Source: Rhizobium ruizarguesonis
GTDB lineage: Bacteria; Pseudomonadota; Alphaproteobacteria; Rhizobiales; Rhizobiaceae
Direction of reading: 5' to 3'
Length of the DNA: 64,000 nt
Assembly: GCF_012349115.1 (NCBI RefSeq)
Contig: NZ_PQIG01000100.1
Span: 62,001-126,000 of the forward strand
In this document: positions 43,580 through 51,442 of the stretch, in pieces
Layout: the number at the start of each line of letters is the position of its first letter
Position numbering within the stretch: position 1 is the first letter of the stretch
Program-made: the position numbers and the translations under genes
Notes under the pieces: generated by a model
What the model saw: only the letters and a program-made list of their open reading frames with translations
Database searches by the model: none
Told to the model about the DNA's origin: nothing

Positions 43580-43833
43580 GGGAAAGAACCCGCTCAAATG
43601 ATTTCATTCGGCGGCGATCTGTCTCTTCATCAGTATCGGGATTGGCCGGACAGACGCCGCAACAACAGGGCAGAGTTGTTGCGGCCTATTTGTCTGCGGA
43701 CTTGGTTGTTCCCATGATTCGACCCGTAAATGTGGCTTCGCTCATTCCCGAAGCGCTTTGCCAAGTCTCTACCAGCAGAGCTGGAATGCGACAATGGCAT
43801 GCCGGCACGCTTCCGATTGGTTTAAACAGCGCA
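43580..43833. other. Spacer between efflux gene and rpsI terminator
   Basis: It contains the efflux gene promoter on the minus strand. No gene, clear operator or repeat was seen. Confidence 0.4.
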
Positions 43834-43862
43834 AAACAAAAAGGCCGGGTTGCCCCGGCCTT
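43834..43862 (-). terminator. Rho-independent terminator after rpsI
   Basis: On the minus strand the stem AAGGCCGGG/CCCGGCCTT with a GCAA loop is followed by TTTTTGTTTTG. It lies 26 bases after the rpsI stop. Confidence 0.88.
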
Positions 43863-43887
43863 CGTAAATTCCGTCTGTCCGAAGCGA

Positions 43888-44355
43888 TTAACGCTTGGAG
43901 AACTGGAACGAGCGGCGGGCCTTTGCCTTGCCGTACTTCTTGCGTTCGACGACGCGGCTGTCGCGGGTCAGGAAGCCACCCTTCTTCAGCACCGCGCGAA
44001 GGCCCGGTTCGAAGTAGGTGAGCGCCTTGGACAGACCGTGGCGAACCGCACCGGCCTGGCCGGACAGGCCGCCGCCGGCAACGGTTGCGACGATGTCGAA
44101 CTGGCCGTCGCGGGCAGCCGCGACGATCGGCTGACGCAGAATCATCTGCAGCACCGGACGGGCGAAATATTCCGCGAATTCCTTGCCGTTGACGATGATC
44201 TTGCCGGAGCCCGGCTTGACCCAGACGCGGGCGACGGCGTTCTTGCGCTTGCCGGTCGCGTAGGAGCGGCCGAGCGAATCGACCTTGCGGACGTGGGCCG
44301 GAGCAGCAGCTTCGGAAGCTGTGCCGAGATCCTTCAGGGAGGAGAGGTCAGCCAT
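43888..44355 (-). CDS. rpsI: 30S ribosomal protein S9
   Basis: A 155-residue S9 with an alphaproteobacterial N-terminal extension (residues 1-30). The core GRSYATGKRKNAVARVWVKP and the basic C-terminal tail ending KARRSFQFSKR, which reaches the decoding centre, are intact. It starts one base after the rplM stop (TGATATG), giving the usual rplM-rpsI coupling. Confidence 0.97.
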   Translation of the reverse strand: MADLSSLKDLGTASEAAAPAHVRKVDSLGRSYATGKRKNAVARVWVKPGSGKIIVNGKEFAEYFARPVLQMILRQPIVAAARDGQFDIVATVAGGGLSGQAGAVRHGLSKALTYFEPGLRAVLKKGGFLTRDSRVVERKKYGKAKARRSFQFSKR

Positions 44356-44356
44356 A

Positions 44357-44821
44357 TCAGGCGCTCCTTACGTTCTTTTTGTTGAGCGCGGCAACGTCGA
44401 GGGCGACCGGCTGCTGGGCTTCATGGGGATGGTTGGAGCCGGCGTAAACGCGCAGGTTCTTCATCTGGCGACGGCCGAGCGGGCCACGCGGAACCATACG
44501 TTCGACGGCCTTTTCGAGGACGCGCTCCGGGAAGCGGCCTTCGATGATCTGGCGTGCGCTGCGTTCCTTGATGCCGCCGGCATAACCGGTGTGCCAGTAG
44601 TAGACCTTGTCGGAATACTTCTTGCCGGTGAAAACGACCTTGTCGGCATTGATGACAATGACGTTGTCGCCGTCATCAACGTGAGGCGTGAAGGTTGCCT
44701 TGTGCTTGCCGCGCAGGCGCATAGCGATGATGGAAGCAAGACGGCCAACGACCAGCCCTTCGGCGTCGATGATCACCCACTTCTTCTCCACCTCTGCAGG
44801 CTTCTGGGAGAAGGTTGCCAT
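44357..44821 (-). CDS. rplM: 50S ribosomal protein L13
   Basis: A 154-residue L13. KWVIIDAEGLVVGRLASIIA, GDNVIVINADKVVFTGKK and RMVPRGPLGRRQMKNLRVY are diagnostic. The start at 44821 gives the family N-terminus; upstream in-frame codons lie in the leader. A hairpin with a T-rich tail lies about 85 bases upstream in the leader. Confidence 0.97.
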   Translation of the reverse strand: MATFSQKPAEVEKKWVIIDAEGLVVGRLASIIAMRLRGKHKATFTPHVDDGDNVIVINADKVVFTGKKYSDKVYYWHTGYAGGIKERSARQIIEGRFPERVLEKAVERMVPRGPLGRRQMKNLRVYAGSNHPHEAQQPVALDVAALNKKNVRSA

Positions 44822-44904
44822 AGTGAATACTCTCTTTTGGGACCCTTGGCCCGAGGGCTTGAAGGGCGTTTCTTGTTGCTTGGATTGGCAGGCTAAAGGC
44901 ATGC

Positions 44905-44935
44905 CAAAAAGAAAGCAGCCCGGACAGGCTGCGTT
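44905..44935 (-). promoter_or_regulatory. Terminator-like hairpin in rplM leader
   Basis: On the minus strand GCAGCC/GGCTGC with a six-base loop is followed by TTTCTTTTT, 85 bases before the L13 start. It looks like an intrinsic terminator placed inside an r-protein leader, so it could be an attenuator or the end of a short upstream RNA. Confidence 0.5.
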
Positions 44936-45136
44936 CTGGTGCTGTGTATAAAGGGAATGGGACATCGGGTCAATATCGACTTCCCGAAGGTTTGGAAAAA
45001 TCTTTAAGCAAAAACAAATACTTAGATGTGTGGTATTTTGGTACCTCATATTTCCCTGGTCGCGGACTGCTGCGCCTGACGTTTTTCACGTCGTCTCTGC
45101 CGGTTTGAAATCGCCTCCCACGGTCGAAAGCGGCTC

Positions 45137-46015
45137 TTAACCTTTGAACGCGCGCAGGCATTTCATCATTTCGCGAAGGCCGCGCGTCAGATGTTTGTCC
45201 CGGCGCAGAACCATGCCGAGGCGGCGCGTGAGCCGCGGGTTCAGCGATGATGTCGTGACGAGGCCGGCGCGGTCGCGCTTCAGCGCCAGCCCCGGCAGGA
45301 TCGACCAGCCGAGCCCCACGGCCACCAGCTCCTTGATCGCCTCGATGCTGCCGAACTCCATCGCAGGTCGGATCCTGGTATCCGGGGCGGCCAGCCATGC
45401 GTCGATTGCCCGCCTCGTATTGCCTCCCTCATAAAGCAGCAGTGTCCTGTCGCGCATGAAGGCGGCGTCCGGTCCGCCGTCGGGCATAAGGCTGCCTGCC
45501 GGAGCGACGGCCAGCAATTCCTCCTCGTAGAACGGTTCGATCTCGAAGTTGCGTCCCGAGGCGGGCAGGGCGACGACGGCGATATCGAGGCTATTGGCCT
45601 CCAGATCGCGCAGAATGTCGTCGGCATCGCCGATGCGGACGGTGATTTCGAGGCCGGGCATGGATTTTCTGGCAACGGCGATGGCGCGAGGAAGCAGATG
45701 GATCGATGCCGTGCCGCCACTGCCGATGCGCACGCGGCCGCTAGCGCCATCTCTGTACGGCATCATCGCTTCTTCTGCAGCGGCCGATTCCTGGAGCAGC
45801 CGCCTTGCATGCACGAGCAGGTCGAGGCCTGCCGCGGTCGGCTGCGCCCGCCGCCCGACGCGTTCGATCAGCCGGACGCCGAGCCGCTGCTCGAGCCCCT
45901 TGACCTGCAGGCTGACGGCCGGTTGCGTCAGGCCTTCCTTGTCGGCCGCAGCCGTAAAGCTTCCGAGATCGGCGACATTGACGAAGGTGGCGAGCTGCTC
46001 GAGGTGGAGAGGCAT
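45137..46015 (-). CDS. LysR-family transcriptional regulator
   Basis: A 292-residue regulator with an N-terminal winged helix (LEQLATFVNVADLGSFTAAA, then LTQPAVSLQVKGLEQRLG) and a periplasmic-binding-like effector domain (IGSGGTASIHLLPRAI, PGLEITVRIGDADDIL). ATG at 46015 opens the helix-turn-helix directly and has AAGGA upstream; ATG at 46036 is an alternative. It is divergent from the DUF1127 gene. Targets are unknown. Confidence 0.9.
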   Translation of the reverse strand: MPLHLEQLATFVNVADLGSFTAAADKEGLTQPAVSLQVKGLEQRLGVRLIERVGRRAQPTAAGLDLLVHARRLLQESAAAEEAMMPYRDGASGRVRIGSGGTASIHLLPRAIAVARKSMPGLEITVRIGDADDILRDLEANSLDIAVVALPASGRNFEIEPFYEEELLAVAPAGSLMPDGGPDAAFMRDRTLLLYEGGNTRRAIDAWLAAPDTRIRPAMEFGSIEAIKELVAVGLGWSILPGLALKRDRAGLVTTSSLNPRLTRRLGMVLRRDKHLTRGLREMMKCLRAFKG

Positions 46016-46109
46016 ACCAAAGAAATCCTTATGCATAGCATAATATCCATAAGTTTCTTTCGCGGCATCTTCCAGCGCATCTTTCATCCGTTGAAGAAAG
46101 GACGAAGCG

Positions 46110-46340
46110 ATGGCTCTGGAATTAAGCGGGATCTTCGAAACACCTCGCGATATCATTCGGTCGAAACTTCGCGGGATGGCGCGCTGGAGCCTGCGGCTGC
46201 TGGCGGCCATCGAACATCACCTCGAAAAGCGCCGCAGCCGCCGCACGCTTTCGGAACTCACCGACGACGAGCTTTCTGATGTTGGTCTGACTCGTGCGGA
46301 GGCGAGGGCCGAGACATCGAAGTCATGGTTCTGGTCCTGA
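46110..46340 (+). CDS. DUF1127 small protein
   Basis: A 76-residue basic protein whose C-terminal half (LEKRRSRRTLSELTDDELSD followed by VGLTRAEARAE) is the DUF1127/YjiS motif. Such proteins are widespread in rhizobia; some affect RNA turnover and phosphate or carbon traits in relatives. It is divergent from the LysR gene, which may control it. Confidence 0.88.
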   Translation: MALELSGIFETPRDIIRSKLRGMARWSLRLLAAIEHHLEKRRSRRTLSELTDDELSDVGLTRAEARAETSKSWFWS

Positions 46341-46434
46341 CGTCAGCGGCCCATGCGTGAAGAGCGGATCCTGCTCGAAATTGCCGGCGCCTTGTGGCAA
46401 AACGTCTGCCTGGAATCGAGGCAGGGAGAGCATC

Positions 46435-47265
46435 ATGGCCGAAATCGTATCCTTCCCGGACGCAGCCAGAGCGGAGGGGGGCGGATTGCTGACCCGCTCG
46501 CTGCGCGACGGCGTGCTGCGGCTGGTGCTCGACAACCCACCGGCCAATGTGCTTTCGATCGCGCTTCTCGAAGCGTTGCTGGAAGAGCTCGAGACGGCCG
46601 GGGCGGAGCCGGATGTGCGTGTCGTCGTCATCGCCTCGACCGGCAACGTCTTTTCCGCGGGACATGATCTGAAAGAGCTGACGGCCCATCGCGCCGATGA
46701 AGATCAGGGTGCCGGTTTCTTCGAAAAGACCTTTCGGCTCTGCGCCGATCTGATGCTGAAGATCGCGCATCTGCCGAAGCCCGTCATTGCCGAGATCGAT
46801 GGGCTGGCGACGGCTGCAGGCTGCCAACTCGTTGCCTCCTGCGATCTGGCGATCTGCACGGATAGTTCGACATTCTGCACGCCGGGCGTCAACATCGGCC
46901 TGTTCTGTTCGACGCCGATGGTGGCCGTTTCCCGTGCCGCGCACCGCAAGCAGGCGATGGAGATGCTGCTGACCGGCGAGACGATCGACGCCTCGACTGC
47001 CAAGGATTTCGGCCTCGTCAACCGTATCGTGCCGAAGCCGTATCTGGCGCAGGTGGTTTCCAAATATGCGGCTGTGATCGCCAGCAAGTCACCGCTGACG
47101 CTGAAGATTGGCAAGGAAGCCTTCCACCGGCAGCTCGAACTGCCGGTGGAGGCGGCATATGATTATACCGCCAGGGTGATGGTCGAGAACATGCTGACGC
47201 AGGATGCGCAGGAAGGGATCGGCGCCTTCCTCGGCAAGCGTAAACCTGAATGGAACGGCGAGTAA
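46435..47265 (+). CDS. Enoyl-CoA hydratase/isomerase family protein (ECHDC3-like)
   Basis: A 276-residue crotonase-fold enzyme. The first oxyanion block is NVFSAGHDLKELTAHRADED and the second GLATAAGCQLVASCDLAICT; CTPGVNIGLFCSTPMVAVSR is specific to the ECHDC3-like subgroup, where the classical catalytic Glu pair is not obvious. Substrate is uncertain. The start at 46435 follows GGGAGAG. It abuts the convergent EamA gene with no spacer. Confidence 0.88.
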   Translation: MAEIVSFPDAARAEGGGLLTRSLRDGVLRLVLDNPPANVLSIALLEALLEELETAGAEPDVRVVVIASTGNVFSAGHDLKELTAHRADEDQGAGFFEKTFRLCADLMLKIAHLPKPVIAEIDGLATAAGCQLVASCDLAICTDSSTFCTPGVNIGLFCSTPMVAVSRAAHRKQAMEMLLTGETIDASTAKDFGLVNRIVPKPYLAQVVSKYAAVIASKSPLTLKIGKEAFHRQLELPVEAAYDYTARVMVENMLTQDAQEGIGAFLGKRKPEWNGE

Positions 47266-48102
47266 TCACGCAAGCTTCAGAACCAGCCCGCCGATCGCGA
47301 TGACGACGCCGGCGACGTAGCGCCAGATGCTGGCTTTTTCCTTGAAGACGGTGATCGAGATCACCAGCGCAAAGAGGATCGCGGTCTCGCGCAGGGCTGC
47401 AACGGTCGCGACAGGGGCTTTCGTCATTGCCCAGAGCGCCAGCCCGTAGGAGGCGATCGAGCCGGCGCCGCCGATGAGGCCGCGCCACCAGTTGCGGCGA
47501 ACGTGACGCACGACTGCGAAAGCGCCGCGCTGCGACACCGCCCAGGAAAACAGCAGTACCGGCGGCAGCAGCGACATCCACAAAGTGTAGGAAACCGCAT
47601 TGCCGGAGATGCGCGCGCCGATGCCGTCGACATAGGTGTAGCTGGCGATGACGCAGGCATTGGCAAGCGAGAGGACGACAGCGCGGCGGCTGCCGCGCCG
47701 CGCCTCCAGGGCGAGCGTCAGGACGCCGGCGCAGATCGTCATCGTGCCGGCAAGCGCGCCGCCGGAAAGATTTTCCTTGAGGATGAAACCGCTTGTCGCG
47801 GCGATCAGGAGAGGAGCGCAGCCACGCATCAGCGGATAGACGAGGCCGATATCGCCGGCCCGATAGGCGGCGGCGACCAGCTGGAAATAAGCGAATTGCA
47901 GGATGGCCGAGGCGCCGATGAACGGCCATGCCGAGGCGTGTGGCAGCGGCAGGAACGCCAGGAACGGCAGTGCCGAAACGGCGCCGCCGGCAGAGATCAG
48001 CGCCGCATCCAGGGATTTATCGCTCCCTGCCTTGACGATGGCGTTCCATGTCGCGTGCAGCAGTGCGCCGAAGAGAACAAGCAGGATAACGTCGAGAGGC
48101 AA
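47266..48102 (-). CDS. EamA/DMT-family transporter
   Basis: About 278 residues with ten membrane helices in two EamA repeats (LLVLFGALLHATWNAIVKAG; AGDIGLVYPLMRGCAPLLIA; a second repeat ending KEKASIWRYVAGVVIAIGG). The start is uncertain: TTG at 48102 begins the first helix, whereas the frame stays open to 48276 with a non-conserved extension. Substrate is unknown. Confidence 0.8.
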   Translation of the reverse strand: MPLDVILLVLFGALLHATWNAIVKAGSDKSLDAALISAGGAVSALPFLAFLPLPHASAWPFIGASAILQFAYFQLVAAAYRAGDIGLVYPLMRGCAPLLIAATSGFILKENLSGGALAGTMTICAGVLTLALEARRGSRRAVVLSLANACVIASYTYVDGIGARISGNAVSYTLWMSLLPPVLLFSWAVSQRGAFAVVRHVRRNWWRGLIGGAGSIASYGLALWAMTKAPVATVAALRETAILFALVISITVFKEKASIWRYVAGVVIAIGGLVLKLA

Positions 48103-48578
48103 GGGAGTAAGTCCGGATAGGATGAGAGGAAGCGGAATACGCCTCGCCTTCGGCGTCTCAAATTCCTGAAAGGACAACTGGGATTTGCACGAAAACGTAC
48201 GGCTGCGGTCGCTTATGCGTTGATATGCCGAATAGCATCCTTTCAGTATGTGAACAATGGTGGGGCATTGGAGCAATTTTTACGTGCGCGCGACATGCGT
48301 TCAATCCACGCGAAGCTTTCAACTATGAGATGTTTCTAATGGACGAGGGAACAAAGGGCGGCATTATCACGAACAAAAAGAGAAAATATCTGCGGGAATT
48401 CGGGGGGTGATTATTCTATGCTGCTGAAATATAGATATTATTCTATAGCTTTGACATACGGGAAAATTGAAGCTTTTGGTTGTGCAATCTTCAAGAGATC
48501 GCAGCGCGGAATTGCGCTCAAACCTTTCGCAAACGCGAAAGACGTACAGTTTCGGCGGCTGTCACGACGGCGAAAAAA
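48103..48578. other. AT-richer intergenic region
   Basis: These 476 bases lie between the DMT transporter and a small secreted protein gene. Composition is AT-rich at about 48240-48480. A TTGACA hexamer lies at 48451, on the strand opposite to the downstream gene. A 61-codon plus frame (48225-48410) shows no protein-like pattern. No gene is supported. Confidence 0.45.
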
Positions 48579-48902
48579 TCAAAGCTGATGATGCGGAACG
48601 AAGAGCATCCCGTCAAGGTTGTCTATGCTCTGGCAGTTCAGTACCTGGCAGCGGGGATTGTCTTTCGAGGGGATATGCGTCCATTCCGCATAATCGGTCG
48701 CGTCGCAATAATTGCTGTTGCGGACATAGCGATCATAGAGCGGCAAGCCACGCGGAGACTGGTAGCGGAAGATGACGGCGCCTTGATTGTGGATGGCAGC
48801 GCGCACGCTGGCACAGCTCATGGCGAGCGGATTGTAACGCGAGATCGCCAGCGCCGGCGATGCGGCGAGCACGAGCATGAGGGCAAGAGCGATTTTTTTC
48901 AT
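48579..48902 (-). CDS. Small secreted hypothetical protein
   Basis: A 107-residue protein with a signal peptide (MKKIALALMLVLAASPALA). The mature part has four Cys residues (AMSCASV, NYCDATD, RCQVLNC) that may form disulfides, a YNPLAMSCASVRAAIHNQGA block and RGLPLYDRYV. The pattern recurs in rhizobial secreted proteins of unknown role. The start at 48902 has GAGG upstream; an earlier ATG adds a non-signal extension. Confidence 0.8.
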   Translation of the reverse strand: MKKIALALMLVLAASPALAISRYNPLAMSCASVRAAIHNQGAVIFRYQSPRGLPLYDRYVRNSNYCDATDYAEWTHIPSKDNPRCQVLNCQSIDNLDGMLFVPHHQL

Positions 48903-49022
48903 CGAATCATCCTCAGGGAGTAGCCAATTCATATATACGAAAGAGACACGCCGCCGGTTTCACGAAAACGCAAAAAAACATGTCGGCTGTGCCGAAGGGC
49001 TTTCGGGAATGGAGAAGCGGAC

Positions 49023-49451
49023 ATGAATCACGACGCCTACACGGATGAATACCTCGCCGGAATTCTGCATTCGGTAAAAACCATCGCGCTGACCGGCGCT
49101 TCGCCCAATCCGGCTCGGCCGAGCAACGGCGTCATGGGCTATCTGCTGTCGCGTGGCTACGAGGTCATTCCTGTCAATCCGGGGCAGGCGGGCAAGCAGA
49201 TCCAAGGCCGTACCGTTTATGCCCGGCTCGCCGACATTCCCGTGCCGATCGACATGGTCGACGTATTTCGCGCCTCCGAATATCTGGATGGGGTAGTCGA
49301 GGAGGCACTGGCGCTGGGACCGCTGCCGAAGATCATCTGGGCCCAGCTTGGTGTCCGCGACGATGCGGCTGCGGCAAAAGCGGAGGCCGCCGGCATCCAG
49401 GTAGTGATGAACCGCTGCCCTGCGATCGAGTATCCTCGTCTTATTGCCTGA
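49023..49451 (+). CDS. CoA-binding domain protein (YccU-like)
   Basis: A 142-residue Rossmann-fold protein with the CoA-binding signature: TIALTGASPNPARPSNGVMG, GYEVIPVNPGQAGKQIQGR and VVMNRCPAIEYPRL. It is widely conserved but of unclear function. It lies 118 bases upstream of metY in the same direction; in rhizobia the two are often neighbours. Confidence 0.88.
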   Translation: MNHDAYTDEYLAGILHSVKTIALTGASPNPARPSNGVMGYLLSRGYEVIPVNPGQAGKQIQGRTVYARLADIPVPIDMVDVFRASEYLDGVVEEALALGPLPKIIWAQLGVRDDAAAAKAEAAGIQVVMNRCPAIEYPRLIA

Positions 49452-49569
49452 GTTGCGGTCCGCTGAGACGGATTTTCCACCGAACGCCCATGGGTTGAAA
49501 CGGATCGCGGTTAACTTTCGTCCGCGAGCGGCTATGATCCCCCCCGTTCAACAATAACGGGAGGACGGC

Positions 49570-50853
49570 ATGGCCAAGAATGATCCGGGATTCAACACGC
49601 TGGCGATCCATGCGGGTGCGCAGCCCGACCCGACGACCGGTGCGCGGGTAACGCCGATCTACCAGACGACGGCTTTCGTCTTCAATGATTCCGATCATGC
49701 CGCCGCCCTCTTCGGTCTGCAGGCCTTCGGCAACATCTACACCCGCATCATGAACCCGACGCAGGCCGTGCTCGAGGAGCGCGTCGCAGCGCTCGAGGGC
49801 GGCACGGCAGCCCTTGCCGTCGCTTCCGGCCATGCGGCGCAGGTGATCGTCTTCCACAACATCATGCGCCCCGGCGAGAATTTCATCGCTGCCCGCCAGC
49901 TCTATGGCGGCTCGGTCAACCAGTTCGGCCATGCCTTCGAGAATTTTGGCTGGCAGGTGCGTTGGGCAGATGCCGCCGATCCGGCAAGCTTCGAAAGCCA
50001 GATCGACGACAAGACACGCGGCATCTTCATCGAAAGCCTGGCCAATCCCGGCGGCACCTTCGTTGATATCGCCGCGATTGCCGACGTCGCACATCGCCAC
50101 GGCCTGCCGCTGATCGTCGACAATACGATGGCGACACCCTATCTCATCCGCCCGATCGAGCACGGTGCCGACATCGTCGTGCATTCACTGACCAAGTTTC
50201 TCGGCGGCCACGGCAATTCCATGGGCGGCCTCATCGTCGACGGCGGCACCTTCGACTGGTCGAAATCCGGCAATTACCCGATGCTGTCGAGCCCGCGGCC
50301 GGAATATAACGGCATGGTGCTGCACGCGACCTTCGGCAATTTCGCCTTTGCGATCGCTGCCCGCGTGCTCGGCCTGCGCGATCTCGGGCCGGCGATCTCG
50401 CCCTTCAATGCCTTCCTGATCCTGACCGGTATCGAGACGCTGCCGCTCAGAATGCAGCGCCACAGCGACAATGCGATCGCCGTCGCCAAATGGCTGAAGG
50501 CGCACAGCAAGATCGCCTGGGTGAATTATGCCGGCCTCGACGACGACCCTAACTACGCCCTACAGCAGCGCTATTCGCCGAAGGGCGCCGGCTCCGTCTT
50601 CACCTTCGGCGTCAAGGGCGGTTACGAGGCGGGCAAGACGCTGGTCGAGGGGCTGGAACTCTTCTCCCATCTTGCCAATATCGGCGACACCCGCTCGCTC
50701 GTCATTCATCCGGCCTCGACGACGCACCGGCAGTTGACCGACGAGCAGAGGATCGCCGCCGGCGCCGGGCCTGACGTGGTCCGCCTTTCCGTCGGCATCG
50801 AGGACGTCAAGGACATCATCGCCGATCTCGAACAGGCTCTCTCGAAGATCTGA
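49570..50853 (+). CDS. metY: O-acetylhomoserine sulfhydrylase (aminocarboxypropyltransferase)
   Basis: A 427-residue PLP enzyme of the Cys/Met metabolism family that makes homocysteine from O-acetylhomoserine and sulfide. The opening FNTLAIHAGAQPDPTTGARV, the YTRIMNPTQAVLEERVAALE block and the PLP Lys in VVHSLTKFLGGHGNSMGG identify it; the length is that of MetY rather than the shorter MetB/MetZ. GGGAGG precedes the start. A cupin gene follows after 14 bases. Confidence 0.93.
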   Translation: MAKNDPGFNTLAIHAGAQPDPTTGARVTPIYQTTAFVFNDSDHAAALFGLQAFGNIYTRIMNPTQAVLEERVAALEGGTAALAVASGHAAQVIVFHNIMRPGENFIAARQLYGGSVNQFGHAFENFGWQVRWADAADPASFESQIDDKTRGIFIESLANPGGTFVDIAAIADVAHRHGLPLIVDNTMATPYLIRPIEHGADIVVHSLTKFLGGHGNSMGGLIVDGGTFDWSKSGNYPMLSSPRPEYNGMVLHATFGNFAFAIAARVLGLRDLGPAISPFNAFLILTGIETLPLRMQRHSDNAIAVAKWLKAHSKIAWVNYAGLDDDPNYALQQRYSPKGAGSVFTFGVKGGYEAGKTLVEGLELFSHLANIGDTRSLVIHPASTTHRQLTDEQRIAAGAGPDVVRLSVGIEDVKDIIADLEQALSKI

Positions 50854-50867
50854 GATCAGAAGGATCT

Positions 50868-51221
50868 ATGGTGACTATGACAAATTTCATCACCTTCAGC
50901 ATCGACGGCGTCGAACCCGAGTTCGGCGCTCCGGAGCCCGGCCGTATCATCTCCGGCGATCCGCATTTCCGCACCTGGAGCCTGGAGGAAGCCGAAGGCG
51001 GCCTTTATTCCGGTATTTGGGAGGCGACACCGGGCAAATGGCGGATTGTCTACGAGGAATGGGAATATTTCAGCCTGTTGTCCGGCCATTCGATCGTGAC
51101 GGAGGATGGCGGCGAGCCAGTTCATCTCAAGACGGGCGACCGGATGATCCTCAGATCCGGCTTCAAGGGAACGTGGGAAGTCGTTGAAACGACTCGCAAG
51201 GACTATGTGATCAAGGTTTAA
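50868..51221 (+). CDS. Cupin domain protein (DUF861/EutQ-like)
   Basis: A 117-residue single-domain cupin. WEATPGKWRIVYEEWEYFSL and HLKTGDRMILRSGFKGTWEV match the DUF861 pattern, with the Glu/His of motif 1 altered, as in that subgroup. The catalytic role is unknown. It is close behind metY and probably co-transcribed. A second ATG (50877) is possible. Confidence 0.83.
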   Translation: MVTMTNFITFSIDGVEPEFGAPEPGRIISGDPHFRTWSLEEAEGGLYSGIWEATPGKWRIVYEEWEYFSLLSGHSIVTEDGGEPVHLKTGDRMILRSGFKGTWEVVETTRKDYVIKV

Positions 51222-51442
51222 GCGGGCCAGCAAACCGACGTTGGCGATTCCGGGTTTGTCCCGATTTGCGGCGATCATAGCCCATATGGCTGCGCTTCTT
51301 TCCCGGATAGAATGCTTTTAACCATTCCCATTAATCGTGCCTACATCGTCAAATGCTAAACCTTGTCTGCAGCGCATTGCGGACATGAAGTCTCCTGCCG
51401 TCACACAGACATGGCCTTGCAATCGATCTTTTCGGAATTTGC

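Noticed and set aside
48225..48410. 61-codon plus frame in the AT-rich spacer
   Set aside because: No ribosome binding site and no domain pattern.
49452..49569. SAM-II type riboswitch upstream of metY
   Set aside because: The spacer is short and none of the conserved SAM-II pseudoknot blocks could be found.
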